Below are positions 26,270 through 34,695 of a stretch of DNA of 64,000 bases, in pieces (position 1 is the first letter of the stretch; each line of letters begins with the position of its first letter). The translations under genes were made by a program, and so were the position numbers. Origin of the DNA: Streptomyces alfalfae (GTDB taxonomy: Bacteria > Actinomycetota > Actinomycetes > Streptomycetales > Streptomycetaceae); the NCBI RefSeq assembly GCF_004127445.1, contig NZ_QEXM01000048.1, positions 1 to 64,000 of the forward strand, in the 5' to 3' direction. Below the pieces are notes generated by a model, which saw only the letters and a program-made list of their open reading frames with translations, made no database searches and was not told the DNA's origin.

Positions 26270-28054
26270 GTGCCGATCGTGGCAGCTCAGAGCACCGATA
26301 CCACCGACTGGGTCTCCCGCTACGCGGACGAGGTCATCGCAGAGTCGGAGCGTCGTGCCGCGGGCGCGAAACACGATGGCGCTGCCGCGCCGGTGGTCGT
26401 CGTCGCCTCCGGGCTCTCCCCGTCGGGCCCGATCCACCTCGGCAACCTCCGCGAGGTCATGACGCCGCACCTGGTCGCCGACGAGATCCGCCGCCGCGGG
26501 CACGAGGTCCGCCACCTGATCTCCTGGGACGACTACGACCGGTACCGCAAGGTCCCGGCCGGCGTCCCCGGCGTCGACGAGTCGTGGGCCGAGCACATCG
26601 GCAAGCCGCTCACGTCCGTGCCCGCCCCGGCGGGCTCGGCGCACCCGAACTGGGCCGAGCACTTCAAGGCCGCCATGGCCGAGGCGCTCACCGAGCTCGG
26701 CGTCGAGTACGACCCGATCAGCCAGACCGAGCAGTACACCTCGGGCGCCTACCGCGAGCAGATCCTGCACGCGATGAAGCACCGCGGCGACATCGACGCG
26801 ATCCTCGACCAGTACCGCACCAAGAAGGACCCCGCGAAGGCCGGCAAGGGCAAGCAGCAGCAGAAGCCCGTCGACGAGGCCGAGCTGGAGGCCGCCGAGG
26901 GCTCCGGCGCGGCGAGCGAGGACGACGGCAGCGGCGGCGCCGGCGGGTACTACCCGTACAAGCCGTACTGCGGCCGGTGCGAGAAGGACCTGACCACGGT
27001 CGTCTCGTACGACGACGCGTCCACCGAGCTGGTGTACACCTGCACGGCGTGCGGCTTCGGCGAGACCGTCCTGCTCAGCGAGTTCAACCGCGGCAAGCTG
27101 GTCTGGAAGGTCGACTGGCCCATGCGCTGGGCGTACGAGGGCGTCGTCTTCGAGCCGTCCGGCGTGGACCACTCCTCGCCCGGCTCGTCCTTCGTCGTCG
27201 GCGGCCAGATCGTGCGGCAGATCTTCGACGGCGTCCAGCCCATCGGCCCCATGTACGCCTTCGTCGGCATCTCCGGCATGGCGAAGATGTCGTCCTCCAA
27301 GGGCGGCGTGCCGACCCCGGCCGACGCCCTGAAGATCATGGAGGCGCCGCTCCTGCGCTGGCTGTACGCGCGCCGCAGGCCCAACCAGTCCTTCAAGATC
27401 GCCTTCGACCAGGAGATCCAGCGGCTCTACGACGAGTGGGACAAGCTGGAGGCGAAGGTCGCCGACGGCTCGGCGCTGCCCGCCGACGCCGCCGCGCACT
27501 CCCGCGCGGTGCGCACCGCCGCCGGTGAGCTGCCGCGCACCCCGCGCCCGCTGCCGTACCGCACGCTGGCCTCCGTCGCCGACATCACCGCCGGCGCCGA
27601 GGACCAGACGCTGCGCATCCTGCGGGACCTGGACCCGTCGGACCCGATCACGTCCCTCGACGAGGCCAGGCCGCGGCTGGACCGCGCCGAGAACTGGATC
27701 ACCACCCAGGTCCCGGCCGAGGCCCGCACCATCGTGCGCGCCGAGCCCGACACCGAGCTGCTCGCGTCCCTGGACGACGAGGCCCGCGCATCGCTGCGGC
27801 TGCTCCTCGAAGGTCTCGACGAGCACTGGTCCCTCGACGGGCTCACGCACCTGGTGTACGGCGTCCCGAAGGTCCGCGCGGGCTTCTCCGCCGACGCCAC
27901 GGCCAAGGAGCTGCCGCCGGAGATCAAGGTCGCCCAGCGCACGTTCTTCGCGCTGCTCTACCGGCTCCTCGTGACCCGGGAGACGGGCCCGCGTCTGCCC
28001 ACGCTGCTGCTCGCCGTGGGCGCGGAGCGGGTCAGGAAGCTGCTCTCCGCCTAG
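26270..28054 (+). CDS. lysS: Lysyl-tRNA synthetase, class I
   Basis: The 594-aa enzyme is the archaeal-type class I LysRS rather than the class II enzyme of most bacteria. SGLSPSGPIHLGNLREVMTP contains the HIGH motif and GMAKMSSSKGG the KMSKS loop. A zinc-ribbon-like pair (CGRCEKD and CTACGFGE) follows, with a helical C-terminal anticodon-binding half. A low-complexity insert at about residues 190-225 (KAGKGKQQQKPVDE and acidic GS-rich residues) sits just before the zinc ribbon. Start choice: GTG at 26270 gives VPIVAAQ; GTG at 26279 has a better spaced AGAGG. It is divergent from argS. Confidence 0.95.
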   Translation: MPIVAAQSTDTTDWVSRYADEVIAESERRAAGAKHDGAAAPVVVVASGLSPSGPIHLGNLREVMTPHLVADEIRRRGHEVRHLISWDDYDRYRKVPAGVPGVDESWAEHIGKPLTSVPAPAGSAHPNWAEHFKAAMAEALTELGVEYDPISQTEQYTSGAYREQILHAMKHRGDIDAILDQYRTKKDPAKAGKGKQQQKPVDEAELEAAEGSGAASEDDGSGGAGGYYPYKPYCGRCEKDLTTVVSYDDASTELVYTCTACGFGETVLLSEFNRGKLVWKVDWPMRWAYEGVVFEPSGVDHSSPGSSFVVGGQIVRQIFDGVQPIGPMYAFVGISGMAKMSSSKGGVPTPADALKIMEAPLLRWLYARRRPNQSFKIAFDQEIQRLYDEWDKLEAKVADGSALPADAAAHSRAVRTAAGELPRTPRPLPYRTLASVADITAGAEDQTLRILRDLDPSDPITSLDEARPRLDRAENWITTQVPAEARTIVRAEPDTELLASLDDEARASLRLLLEGLDEHWSLDGLTHLVYGVPKVRAGFSADATAKELPPEIKVAQRTFFALLYRLLVTRETGPRLPTLLLAVGAERVRKLLSA

Positions 28055-28075
28055 GACCCGGCGATCACGCGGACG

Positions 28076-28104
28076 GGGCCCCGCTTCCTTCGGGAGCGGG
28101 GCCC
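28076..28104 (+). terminator. Terminator after lysS
   Basis: GGGCCCCGCT and AGCGGGGCCC form a perfect 10-bp stem with a 9-nt loop, 21 nt after the stop and followed by TCTC rather than a T-tract. The DUF2637 gene converges from the other side. Confidence 0.82.
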
Positions 28105-28128
28105 TCTCGCGTGTGCCCGCACCGGCGG

Positions 28129-29493
28129 CTAGGCGATGTGGTCTTCCATCAGTTCGTCGTTGAGGCGGGCCGTGAACCGGTCCATGTAGGCGTTGAGTTC
28201 CCTGGGCGGCAGCCGCAGGCCGTACGCGGCCTCGACGTTCGCGTGGAACGCGCCCGGCGTCGGCATGCCCTCGCCCGCTATCGACTGCCGGAAGACCTGG
28301 TAGAGGTCCTCGACGGAGGGCGAGGCCTGCGGGGCGGGCTCCTGCGGCGCGGGCTCCTGGGGGGCGGCCTGCTGCGGCTGCGGCTCGCGCTGCTGCGGGA
28401 AGTCCGGGCGGCCCAGCGGGCGGGTGCCGCCGGAGCCGTTGGGCACGGGGAACTCCGGCTCGGGCTGCTGCTCGGGCATCGGCTGGGACATCGCCTGGGA
28501 CATCGGCTGAGGGTGCTCGGCGGCCGGGTCGTACGTGGGGTCGTAGCCGCCCTCGTACGGCACCTCCTGCGGAGCCTTGCCCGCGAACCACGGGCTCAGC
28601 GCGGCCTGTTCCGCATCGGTGGGGGCCTGCTCGGCGGCAGCGGGTGCGGGGTCGGGGGCCTGCTGGGCGGGTGCGGGTGCGGGCTCGGGGGTCGGGTCCG
28701 GGGCCGGTGCCGGTGCCGGGGGCAGCTCTGCCGCGGCGGGCTTGGCCGCGGGGCCGGTGACCTCCTGGGGGCGGGCCGCCTCGGGGGCCGGGGGCAGCAG
28801 CGCCGGTTCGATGCCGGCGGCGGCCAGGCCCGCGGGGGCGGTCTCGGCCAGGGGGACGCCGTAGCGGGCCAGCCGGAGCGGCATCAGGGACTCCACCGGG
28901 GCCTTGCGGCGCCAGGCGCGGCCGAAGCGGGAGCGGAGCCGGGCCTGGTAGACGAGCCGCTCCTGCTCCAGCTTGATCACCTGGTCGTAGGAGCGCAGCT
29001 CCCACAGCTTCATGCGGCGCCACAGCAGGAACGTCGGCAGCGGCGACAGCAGCCACCGGGTGAGCCGTACGCCCTCCATGTGCTTGTCGGCGGTGATGTC
29101 CGCGATCCGCCCGATGGCGTGGCGGGCGGCCTCGACCGCGACGACGAACAGCACGGGGATCACCGCGTGCATGCCGGTGCCGAGCGGGTCGGGCCACGCC
29201 GCCGCGCCGTTGAACGCGATCGTCGCCGCCGTGAGCAGCCAGGCGGTCTGACGCAGCAGCGGGAAAGGGATGCGGATCCAGGTCAGCAGGAGGTCCAGGG
29301 CCAGCAGGACGCAGATGCCCGCGTCGATGCCGATGGGGAAGACCACCGAGAAGCTGCCGAAGCCCTTCTTCTCGGCGAGCTCGCGCACCGCCGCGTACGA
29401 CCCCGCGAAGCCGATCCCGGCGATGACGACCGCACCGGCGACGACCACTCCGATGAGTATCCGGTGCATGCGTGTCAGCTGCATCGCGGCCAC
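28129..29493 (-). CDS. DUF2637 (SpdB-like) membrane protein
   Basis: This 454-aa protein has four N-terminal transmembrane segments within residues 10-125 (ILIGVVVAGAVVIAGIGFAG and VVFPIGIDAGICVLLALDLL among them). A basic cytosolic stretch follows (RWLLSPLPTFLLWRRMKLWE, RSRFGRAWRRK). A long Pro/Ala/Glu/Gln-rich linker (about 240-400) leads to a C-terminal helical domain (SVEDLYQVFRQSIAGEGMPT, then ELNAYMDRFTARLNDELMED). DUF2637 proteins are common in Streptomyces and some resemble plasmid spread (Spd) proteins, but this copy stands in core chromosome without other transfer genes. GTG at 29493 follows GGGAGGGG. Confidence 0.85.
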   Translation of the reverse strand: MAAMQLTRMHRILIGVVVAGAVVIAGIGFAGSYAAVRELAEKKGFGSFSVVFPIGIDAGICVLLALDLLLTWIRIPFPLLRQTAWLLTAATIAFNGAAAWPDPLGTGMHAVIPVLFVVAVEAARHAIGRIADITADKHMEGVRLTRWLLSPLPTFLLWRRMKLWELRSYDQVIKLEQERLVYQARLRSRFGRAWRRKAPVESLMPLRLARYGVPLAETAPAGLAAAGIEPALLPPAPEAARPQEVTGPAAKPAAAELPPAPAPAPDPTPEPAPAPAQQAPDPAPAAAEQAPTDAEQAALSPWFAGKAPQEVPYEGGYDPTYDPAAEHPQPMSQAMSQPMPEQQPEPEFPVPNGSGGTRPLGRPDFPQQREPQPQQAAPQEPAPQEPAPQASPSVEDLYQVFRQSIAGEGMPTPGAFHANVEAAYGLRLPPRELNAYMDRFTARLNDELMEDHIA

Positions 29494-29673
29494 CCGCGAA
29501 CCCCTCCCTGTTCAGCCTCTGCCGGCCTTACTGCGCGCCTGTGTCGGCTTGTTGCGAGCCACAGCCTGGCACACGGGTGCACCGGGGCCACGGGCCGGTA
29601 CGCCCGAAGCCCGGCCCCTCGGGGGCCGGGCTCCGTCAAACGGCTTGCTCATGCGGCGAATTGGGACCCGGCG

Positions 29674-30639
29674 TCAGGACTTGGTCCTGGAGCCGCCGGA
29701 CTTCGACCCGTCGGACTTCGCGCCATCGGACTTCGCGCCGTCGGCCTGGGCCTCGTCCGACGCGGAGTCGCCGGACTTCTTGTCGCCGCCGTCCTTCTTC
29801 GCCTCGTCCTTCCCGGCGTCGTCGCCCTTCGCGCCGCCGTCCTTCTCGGACTCGTCGGCCTTCGGGGCGCTGCTCGGGCCGGCGGCCTTGCCGCCGCCCT
29901 TGTTGGCGGAGACGACGGAGGCCGCCGCCTCCTTCGCGGCCTTCTCGGCGGCCTTGGAGAGGGCGCCGACGTCCGGGGCCTTCTCGCCGGCGAGGCCCGC
30001 GCCGTTGTAGTCGACGGTGACGACCGCGTTCTCGACGCGCGTCACGACCGTCTGCTGCTTGAAGGTGTCCTTGTCCTTCTTCAGGTCGTAGCGCACGAGC
30101 GTCGCCTGGTCGCCGATGCCCTGCAGCGGCTCCTCCTTGACGCTCTTGGCGTCCTTGGTCGCTCGGGCGTCCGCGACCTGCTTGGCGAAGTTCTCCTGCG
30201 CGCGCTTGGCGCCGCTGCCGAGTGAGGCGTCCGAGTCGAAGCGCAGCAGGGAGACGCGCAGCCAGCGGAACTGCGAACCGTCCACGCCGTTGTTCTCCAG
30301 GCTGTCCCAGGAGCAGCTGCCGCGCACGGCCATGTCGTTGGACGTCCCGGCCTTGCCGGTCTTGTCCTTCGCCTTCGGGACCAGGTCCGCGAGCGACTTC
30401 TCCGACAGGACCTCGCAGGGCTCGGGGAGCTTGCCGTACGCGGCCTTCTCGACGGTGGGCGCCTTGTCCCCGCCCTTGGCCGAGGCGGAGGCCTTGGCGC
30501 CCGAGTCCTTCTTGGCCTCGTCGGAGCCGGAGTCGGAGTCGGACGAGCAGCCGGAGGCGACGAGGATCACCGGTACGGCGGCCGCGCAGACGAGGAGGCG
30601 GCTGCGGAGCTGTCGCTTTCGCTGTGCAGGTCGGTGCAT
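29674..30639 (-). CDS. DUF3558 lipoprotein A
   Basis: The 321-aa protein has a basic n-region, a hydrophobic stretch and a lipobox (LLVCAAAVPVILVASGC), so the mature form should be lipid-anchored outside the membrane. A Ser/Asp/Lys-rich spacer leads to a DUF3558 domain (YGKLPEPCEVLSEKSLADLV, SCSWDSLE, RWLRVSLLRFD, QATLVRYDLKKD). The last 70 residues are a highly charged tail with tandem SDGAK-type pentapeptides. It is a tandem paralogue of the next gene. GGAACC precedes the ATG. Confidence 0.86.
   Translation of the reverse strand: MHRPAQRKRQLRSRLLVCAAAVPVILVASGCSSDSDSGSDEAKKDSGAKASASAKGGDKAPTVEKAAYGKLPEPCEVLSEKSLADLVPKAKDKTGKAGTSNDMAVRGSCSWDSLENNGVDGSQFRWLRVSLLRFDSDASLGSGAKRAQENFAKQVADARATKDAKSVKEEPLQGIGDQATLVRYDLKKDKDTFKQQTVVTRVENAVVTVDYNGAGLAGEKAPDVGALSKAAEKAAKEAAASVVSANKGGGKAAGPSSAPKADESEKDGGAKGDDAGKDEAKKDGGDKKSGDSASDEAQADGAKSDGAKSDGSKSGGSRTKS
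29701..29745. repeat. Tandem 15-bp repeat in DUF3558 lipoprotein A
   Basis: Three near-identical 15-bp units (consensus CTTCGCGCCATCGGA on the plus strand) encode the repeated pentapeptide SDGAK/SDGSK at the C-terminus. Slippage could vary the copy number. Confidence 0.8.
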
Positions 30640-30783
30640 GGTTCCTTCACTCAGTTCGTCTCGTGACGTCCGGTTCGTCTCGTGACGTCGTCGGGGTCCG
30701 AGTGGCCACGGTACGCGCATGGGACGAGGGGCGGTTCTGCTTCCCGGGGTCCACGACCCCTCCCGCGCGCGCCGGGCCGTCGC

Positions 30784-31728
30784 CTACTCGTCGAACTTCG
30801 ACACGAGGCTCTCGGCCAGTTCTTCTGCCTTGTCCTGCATTTCCTTGCTGTCAGGGACATCCGTGCGCCGGCCGGGCTGCTCGTCGTACTCGACGGTCAC
30901 GATCACGTTCGACGTGCGGAACACCACAGTCACGGTGCGGTGACGGGTGGCCGAGGCGGCGGTGGTGAGGGCGTCGTCGAGGAAGGCCTCGTCGCCGAGG
31001 TCGTCGAGGACGCGGGGTTCGAGACCGGCGGGCGGGGTGGCGGGCCGGGTGCCGGAACCGTCGTCCTCACTGCCCTCACTGCCCTCACTGCCCTCACCGC
31101 CCTTCCCGGCGTCATCGGCCCCGGCCTTGTCACCGTCTTCGTCGCCGTTCTTGCCGTCGCCCTCGCCGTCGTCCTTCTTGCCGTCCCCGGCCTTGTCGCC
31201 GTCGGCCTTGTTCTCGTCGGCGGGGGTCTTCGGGGCGCCGGACTCCTCGGCGGCGCCGCTCCCCGGGGGCGCGGCGGGGGCCTCGGGCAGGTCGGCGGCC
31301 TCCAGCTTCTTCGCGTAGAGCTCGATGGCGCGGTCGTCGTCGCTGACGGCGCCGTCGTAGGAGACGACGCGCTCGAAGTCGACCAGGAGGTGGTGGGAGG
31401 CGCCGGAGGACTCGACCTTCCAGCGGCAGCCCACGCGGCGGTCGGTGTCGTACGTGACCGTGGGCGTCCCCTCGTAGGCCTTCTCGCGCTGTTCCTCGTC
31501 CTCCATCTCCGCGATGCCCGGCAGCATGGCGTCGAGCGTGCCCTGTTCGACCTCGCCGCAGGGCTCGGGCAGCGTCTGGTACTTGCCCGGCTCGGCCGGG
31601 GCGTTCGTGCTGCCGGTGTCGCCCGGCTTGGAGTCGCCGGAGTCGTCGAGGCCGGAGCCACCGGTGCAGCCGGCGAGCACGGCCGCGAGGAGCGCGGCGA
31701 CACCGGGTACGTAGACCTTCCGCTGCAC
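30784..31728 (-). CDS. DUF3558 lipoprotein B
   Basis: This 314-aa lipoprotein (VYVPGVAALLAAVLAGC lipobox) has a DUF3558 domain (YQTLPEPCGEVEQGTLDAML, RVGCRWKVESSGASHHLLVD) interrupted at about residues 160-245 by an acidic Lys/Asp/Gly/Glu-rich insert. The conserved last part follows (VLDDLGDEAFLDDAL, TVTVVFRTSNVIVTVEYDEQ). GTG at 31728 has GAGAGGGG at good spacing and I prefer it to the in-frame GTG at 31749. It lies 144 nt upstream of paralogue A on the same strand, so a tandem duplication is likely. Confidence 0.85.
   Translation of the reverse strand: MQRKVYVPGVAALLAAVLAGCTGGSGLDDSGDSKPGDTGSTNAPAEPGKYQTLPEPCGEVEQGTLDAMLPGIAEMEDEEQREKAYEGTPTVTYDTDRRVGCRWKVESSGASHHLLVDFERVVSYDGAVSDDDRAIELYAKKLEAADLPEAPAAPPGSGAAEESGAPKTPADENKADGDKAGDGKKDDGEGDGKNGDEDGDKAGADDAGKGGEGSEGSEGSEDDGSGTRPATPPAGLEPRVLDDLGDEAFLDDALTTAASATRHRTVTVVFRTSNVIVTVEYDEQPGRRTDVPDSKEMQDKAEELAESLVSKFDE
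31066..31101. repeat. Tandem 9-bp repeat in DUF3558 lipoprotein B
   Basis: Four 9-bp units (CTCACTGCC on the plus strand, the last with one change) encode repeated Gly-Ser-Glu tripeptides within the acidic insert. Confidence 0.8.
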
Positions 31729-31901
31729 CGTGATGGCCCCTCTCGTCACTGGATATTCGGTTGCCGCTGGTGGGCGACCGGTGGACACAATGTCTATCGC
31801 ACGCGCTGCCGTAGATGCCGTTCCGTCACCCCTTTCGTCGACTTTGGCTCCGGTATTTGCGCTTCTAGGCTTGTAGTTAATTACGGGGGAATGAGGGCGA
31901 T

Positions 31902-33095
31902 ATGTCGTACGCGGAAGTAGCCGGTGCGAAAGTGCCGATCCGGATGTGGGCCGACCCGGCGTCGGTCGAGGAATCGGCGATGCGGCAGCTCCAGAACGTC
32001 GCGACGCTGCCCTGGATCAAGGGACTCGCGGTCATGCCGGACGTCCACTTCGGCAAGGGCGCGACGGTCGGTTCGGTGATCGCCATGCGCGGCGCGGTCT
32101 GCCCGGCGGCGGTCGGCGTCGACATCGGCTGCGGCATGTCGGCGGTGAAGACCTCCCTGACGGCGAACGACCTGCCGGGCGACCTGTCCCGCCTGCGGTC
32201 GAAGATCGAGCAGGCGATCCCGGTGGGCCGGGCGATGCACGACGACCCGGTGGCGCCAGGCCGCATCCACGGCATGGCCACGTCGGGCTGGGACGACTTC
32301 TGGGGCCGCTTCGACGGGGTCGCACAAGCGGTCAGGTTCCGTCACGAACGTGCCGTGAAGCAGATGGGCACGCTCGGCGGAGGAAACCACTTCATCGAGT
32401 TCTGCCTCGACGAGGCGGGCGCGGTCTGGCTGATGCTCCACTCCGGTTCGCGCAACGTCGGCAAGGAACTGGCCGACCACCACATAGGCGTGGCCCAGAA
32501 GCTCCCGCACAACCAGGGCCTGGTCGACCGCGACCTGGCGGTCTTCGTCTCGGACACCCCGCAGATGGCGGCGTACCGGAACGACCTGTTCTGGGCGCAG
32601 GAGTACGCGCAGTACAACCGCGCGCTGATGATGGGGCTCTTCAAGGACGTCGTCCGCAAGGAGTTCAAGAAGGCGAAGGTGGCCTTCGAGCCGGTGATCT
32701 CCTGCCACCACAACTACGTGGCGGAGGAGCGGTACGACGGCATGGACCTGCTCGTCACGCGGAAGGGCGCCATCCGGGCGGGCGGCGGCGACCTCGGGAT
32801 CATCCCCGGCTCCATGGGCGCCGGCTCGTACATCGTCAGGGGTCTCGGCAACGAGGCGTCCTTCAACTCCGCCTCGCACGGCGCGGGGCGGCGCATGAGC
32901 CGGGGCGCCGCGAAGCGCCGGTTCTCGACGCGGGACCTGGAGGAGCAGACGCGGGGCGTCGAGTGCCGCAAGGACTCGGGCGTCGTGGACGAGATCCCGG
33001 CCGCCTACAAGCCGATCGAGCAGGTCATCGACCAGCAGCGCGACCTCGTCGAGGTGGTGGCGAAGCTGAAGCAGGTCATCTGCGTGAAGGGCTGA
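31902..33095 (+). CDS. rtcB: RtcB-family RNA ligase
   Basis: The 397-aa protein matches RtcB, the Mn/GTP-dependent ligase that joins 2',3'-cyclic or 3'-phosphate RNA ends to 5'-OH ends. Visible motifs are GVDIGCGMSAVKTSL (metal Asp and Cys), GTLGGGNHFIEFCLDE, HSGSRNVGKELADHH, the HHNYVAEE segment and NSASHGAGRRMSRGAAKRR carrying the guanylated histidine. The end KDSGVVDEIPAAYKPIEQVI is also typical. No archease or RtcA gene lies nearby. It is a single gene, divergent from the DUF3558 pair. Confidence 0.94.
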   Translation: MSYAEVAGAKVPIRMWADPASVEESAMRQLQNVATLPWIKGLAVMPDVHFGKGATVGSVIAMRGAVCPAAVGVDIGCGMSAVKTSLTANDLPGDLSRLRSKIEQAIPVGRAMHDDPVAPGRIHGMATSGWDDFWGRFDGVAQAVRFRHERAVKQMGTLGGGNHFIEFCLDEAGAVWLMLHSGSRNVGKELADHHIGVAQKLPHNQGLVDRDLAVFVSDTPQMAAYRNDLFWAQEYAQYNRALMMGLFKDVVRKEFKKAKVAFEPVISCHHNYVAEERYDGMDLLVTRKGAIRAGGGDLGIIPGSMGAGSYIVRGLGNEASFNSASHGAGRRMSRGAAKRRFSTRDLEEQTRGVECRKDSGVVDEIPAAYKPIEQVIDQQRDLVEVVAKLKQVICVKG

Positions 33096-33114
33096 GCCGC
33101 CGCCCTCGCGCGGG

Positions 33115-33324
33115 CTACTTCGTGTGCGTGACGGCGTAGATCATCACGAACGCGACGATGTGGATGCCGAAGAGGAAGTACGCGAGGTACCACCACACCA
33201 TGCGCTCGTTCTTCTTCTCCTCGGCGAGGCGGCGGCTCTCGTACTCGTGCGTCAGGCGTTCGAGCGGGTCGGGGGAGTGCGGGGAGAAGGCGGGGGCGCC
33301 CGGTTCGTCGCCGGGGAGCGTCAT
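33115..33324 (-). CDS. Small single-pass membrane protein
   Basis: The 69-aa protein starts MTLPGDEPGAPAFSPHSPDP and has a charged helix (LTHEYESRRLAEEKKNER) and one transmembrane helix (WWYLAYFLFGIHIVAFVMIY) near the C-terminus. Its ATG is only 2 nt past the SDR stop, with GGGAG inside the end of the SDR gene, so it is coupled to it. The function is unknown. Confidence 0.8.
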   Translation of the reverse strand: MTLPGDEPGAPAFSPHSPDPLERLTHEYESRRLAEEKKNERMVWWYLAYFLFGIHIVAFVMIYAVTHTK

Positions 33325-33326
33325 GG

Positions 33327-34091
33327 TCACGACTCCCGGTGGACCTTGGTGTTGGACGCCTGGGCGCGCGGGCGGACGACCAGGAGGTCGATGTTCACGT
33401 GCGGCGGGCGCGTGACCGTCCAGGTGATCGTGTCCGCCACGTCGTCGGCGGTGAGCGGCTCGGCCACGCCGGCGTAGACCTTCGCGGCCTTCTCGGCGTC
33501 GCCGCCGAAGCGGGTCAGCGCGAACTCCTCGGTCTTCACCATGCCGGGCGCGACCTCGATGACGCGGACCGGGGTGCCGACGATCTCCAGGCGCAGGGTC
33601 TCGGCGAGGACGTGCTCGGCGTGCTTGGCGGCGACGTAGCCCCCGCCCCCCTCGTACGTGCCGTGGCCCGCCGTGGAGGAGAGCACGACGACCGTGCCGT
33701 CGCCGCTCGCGGTGAGCGCGGGCAGGAGCGCCTGGGTGACGTTCAGCGTGCCGAGGACGTTCGTCTCGTACATCTGACGCCAGTCGTCCGGGTCGCCCTT
33801 GGCCACGGTGTCCGCGCCGAGGGCGCCGCCCGCGTTGTTCACCAGGACCGCGATCTTCTTGAACGCCGTGGCGAAGGCGTCCACCGCCGCTCGGTCGGTG
33901 ACGTCGAGCGCGTACGCCATGGCCTCGTGCCCGGCCTCGGTCAGCTCGGCGGCGAGGGCCTCGATGCGGTCCTTGCGGCGGGCGGTGAGGACGACGCGGT
34001 AGCCGGCGGCGGCCAGGCCGCGCGCGGTGGCGGCGCCGATGCCGCTGCTCGCGCCGGTCACGATCGCGATGCGGTTGGCTGCGGCGGTCAT
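33327..34091 (-). CDS. SDR-family NAD(P)-dependent oxidoreductase
   Basis: This 254-aa classical short-chain dehydrogenase has IAIVTGASSGIGAATARGLA (TGxxxGxG), NNAGG, the catalytic Ser in VVLSSTAGHG and YVAAKHA (YxxxK). It resembles the YdfG/serine 3-dehydrogenase group. The substrate is not determined. It is followed by a coupled small membrane protein. Confidence 0.92.
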   Translation of the reverse strand: MTAAANRIAIVTGASSGIGAATARGLAAAGYRVVLTARRKDRIEALAAELTEAGHEAMAYALDVTDRAAVDAFATAFKKIAVLVNNAGGALGADTVAKGDPDDWRQMYETNVLGTLNVTQALLPALTASGDGTVVVLSSTAGHGTYEGGGGYVAAKHAEHVLAETLRLEIVGTPVRVIEVAPGMVKTEEFALTRFGGDAEKAAKVYAGVAEPLTADDVADTITWTVTRPPHVNIDLLVVRPRAQASNTKVHRES

Positions 34092-34174
34092 GGGCGCTCC
34101 TCGGGCTTGGCGGGCGGTCGTCGCGGGCCGGTGGCATCGGCGCCGCCGGTCCGCAGCCAGGATATGCGGGCGGT

Positions 34175-34510
34175 TCAGCGGCCTCGCGGCGCGTACATGA
34201 TCACGGCCATGCCCGCGAGGCAGATCAGGGCGCCGGTGACGTCCCAGCGGTCGGGGCGGTAGCCGTCGGCGGCCATGCCCCAGGCGAGGGAGCCCGCCAC
34301 GAAGACACCGCCGTACGCGGCGAGGATGCGGCCGAACTCGGCGTCGGGCTGGAGGGTGGCGACGAAGCCGTAGACGCCGAGGGCGATGACGCCGGCGCCG
34401 ATCCAGGCCCAGCCCTTGTGTTCGCGCACGCCCTGCCAGACGAGCCAGGCGCCGCCGATCTCGAAGGCGGCGGCCAGGACGAAGAGAGCGGCGGAACGGA
34501 CGATCACCAT
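34175..34510 (-). CDS. YnfA/UPF0060 family membrane protein
   Basis: The 111-aa protein has four predicted transmembrane helices and the family hallmarks AAFEIGGAWLVWQGVREHKG, VALGVYGFVATLQPDAEFGR-type residues, AAYGGVFVAGSLAWG and WDVTGALICLAGMAVIMYAP. It belongs to the small-multidrug-resistance-like UPF0060 group. Transport function is suggested by fold only. It stands alone between the SDR gene and the AraC regulator. Confidence 0.93.
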   Translation of the reverse strand: MVIVRSAALFVLAAAFEIGGAWLVWQGVREHKGWAWIGAGVIALGVYGFVATLQPDAEFGRILAAYGGVFVAGSLAWGMAADGYRPDRWDVTGALICLAGMAVIMYAPRGR

Positions 34511-34695
34511 GGCCCCAGGGTGGCACGCACCCGCCCCCGGCCACGCGTCCCGGCCGCGCGCCCGGCTCCCCCCGCCCCGCAGCCGCCCCACCCGGGCCGC
34601 GCTGAACCGGAGCGCGGGCCGGGCAGCCGCGCGACACGGCCGGTGGTGGCGGGGCCGGTCTCCAGGCCTCCCGGGCAGCCGCCGGCCCCCGCCCC

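Noticed and set aside
28129..29493. An integrated plasmid or conjugative element marked by the DUF2637 (Spd-like) gene
   Set aside because: No integrase, rep, tra, korA or attachment-site repeats lie nearby, and the flanking genes are chromosomal housekeeping genes.
30682..31920. A 412-codon plus-strand frame rich in Leu, Val and Gly
   Set aside because: It is the antisense shadow of DUF3558 lipoprotein B. The minus strand has a lipobox, a ribosome site and family motifs.
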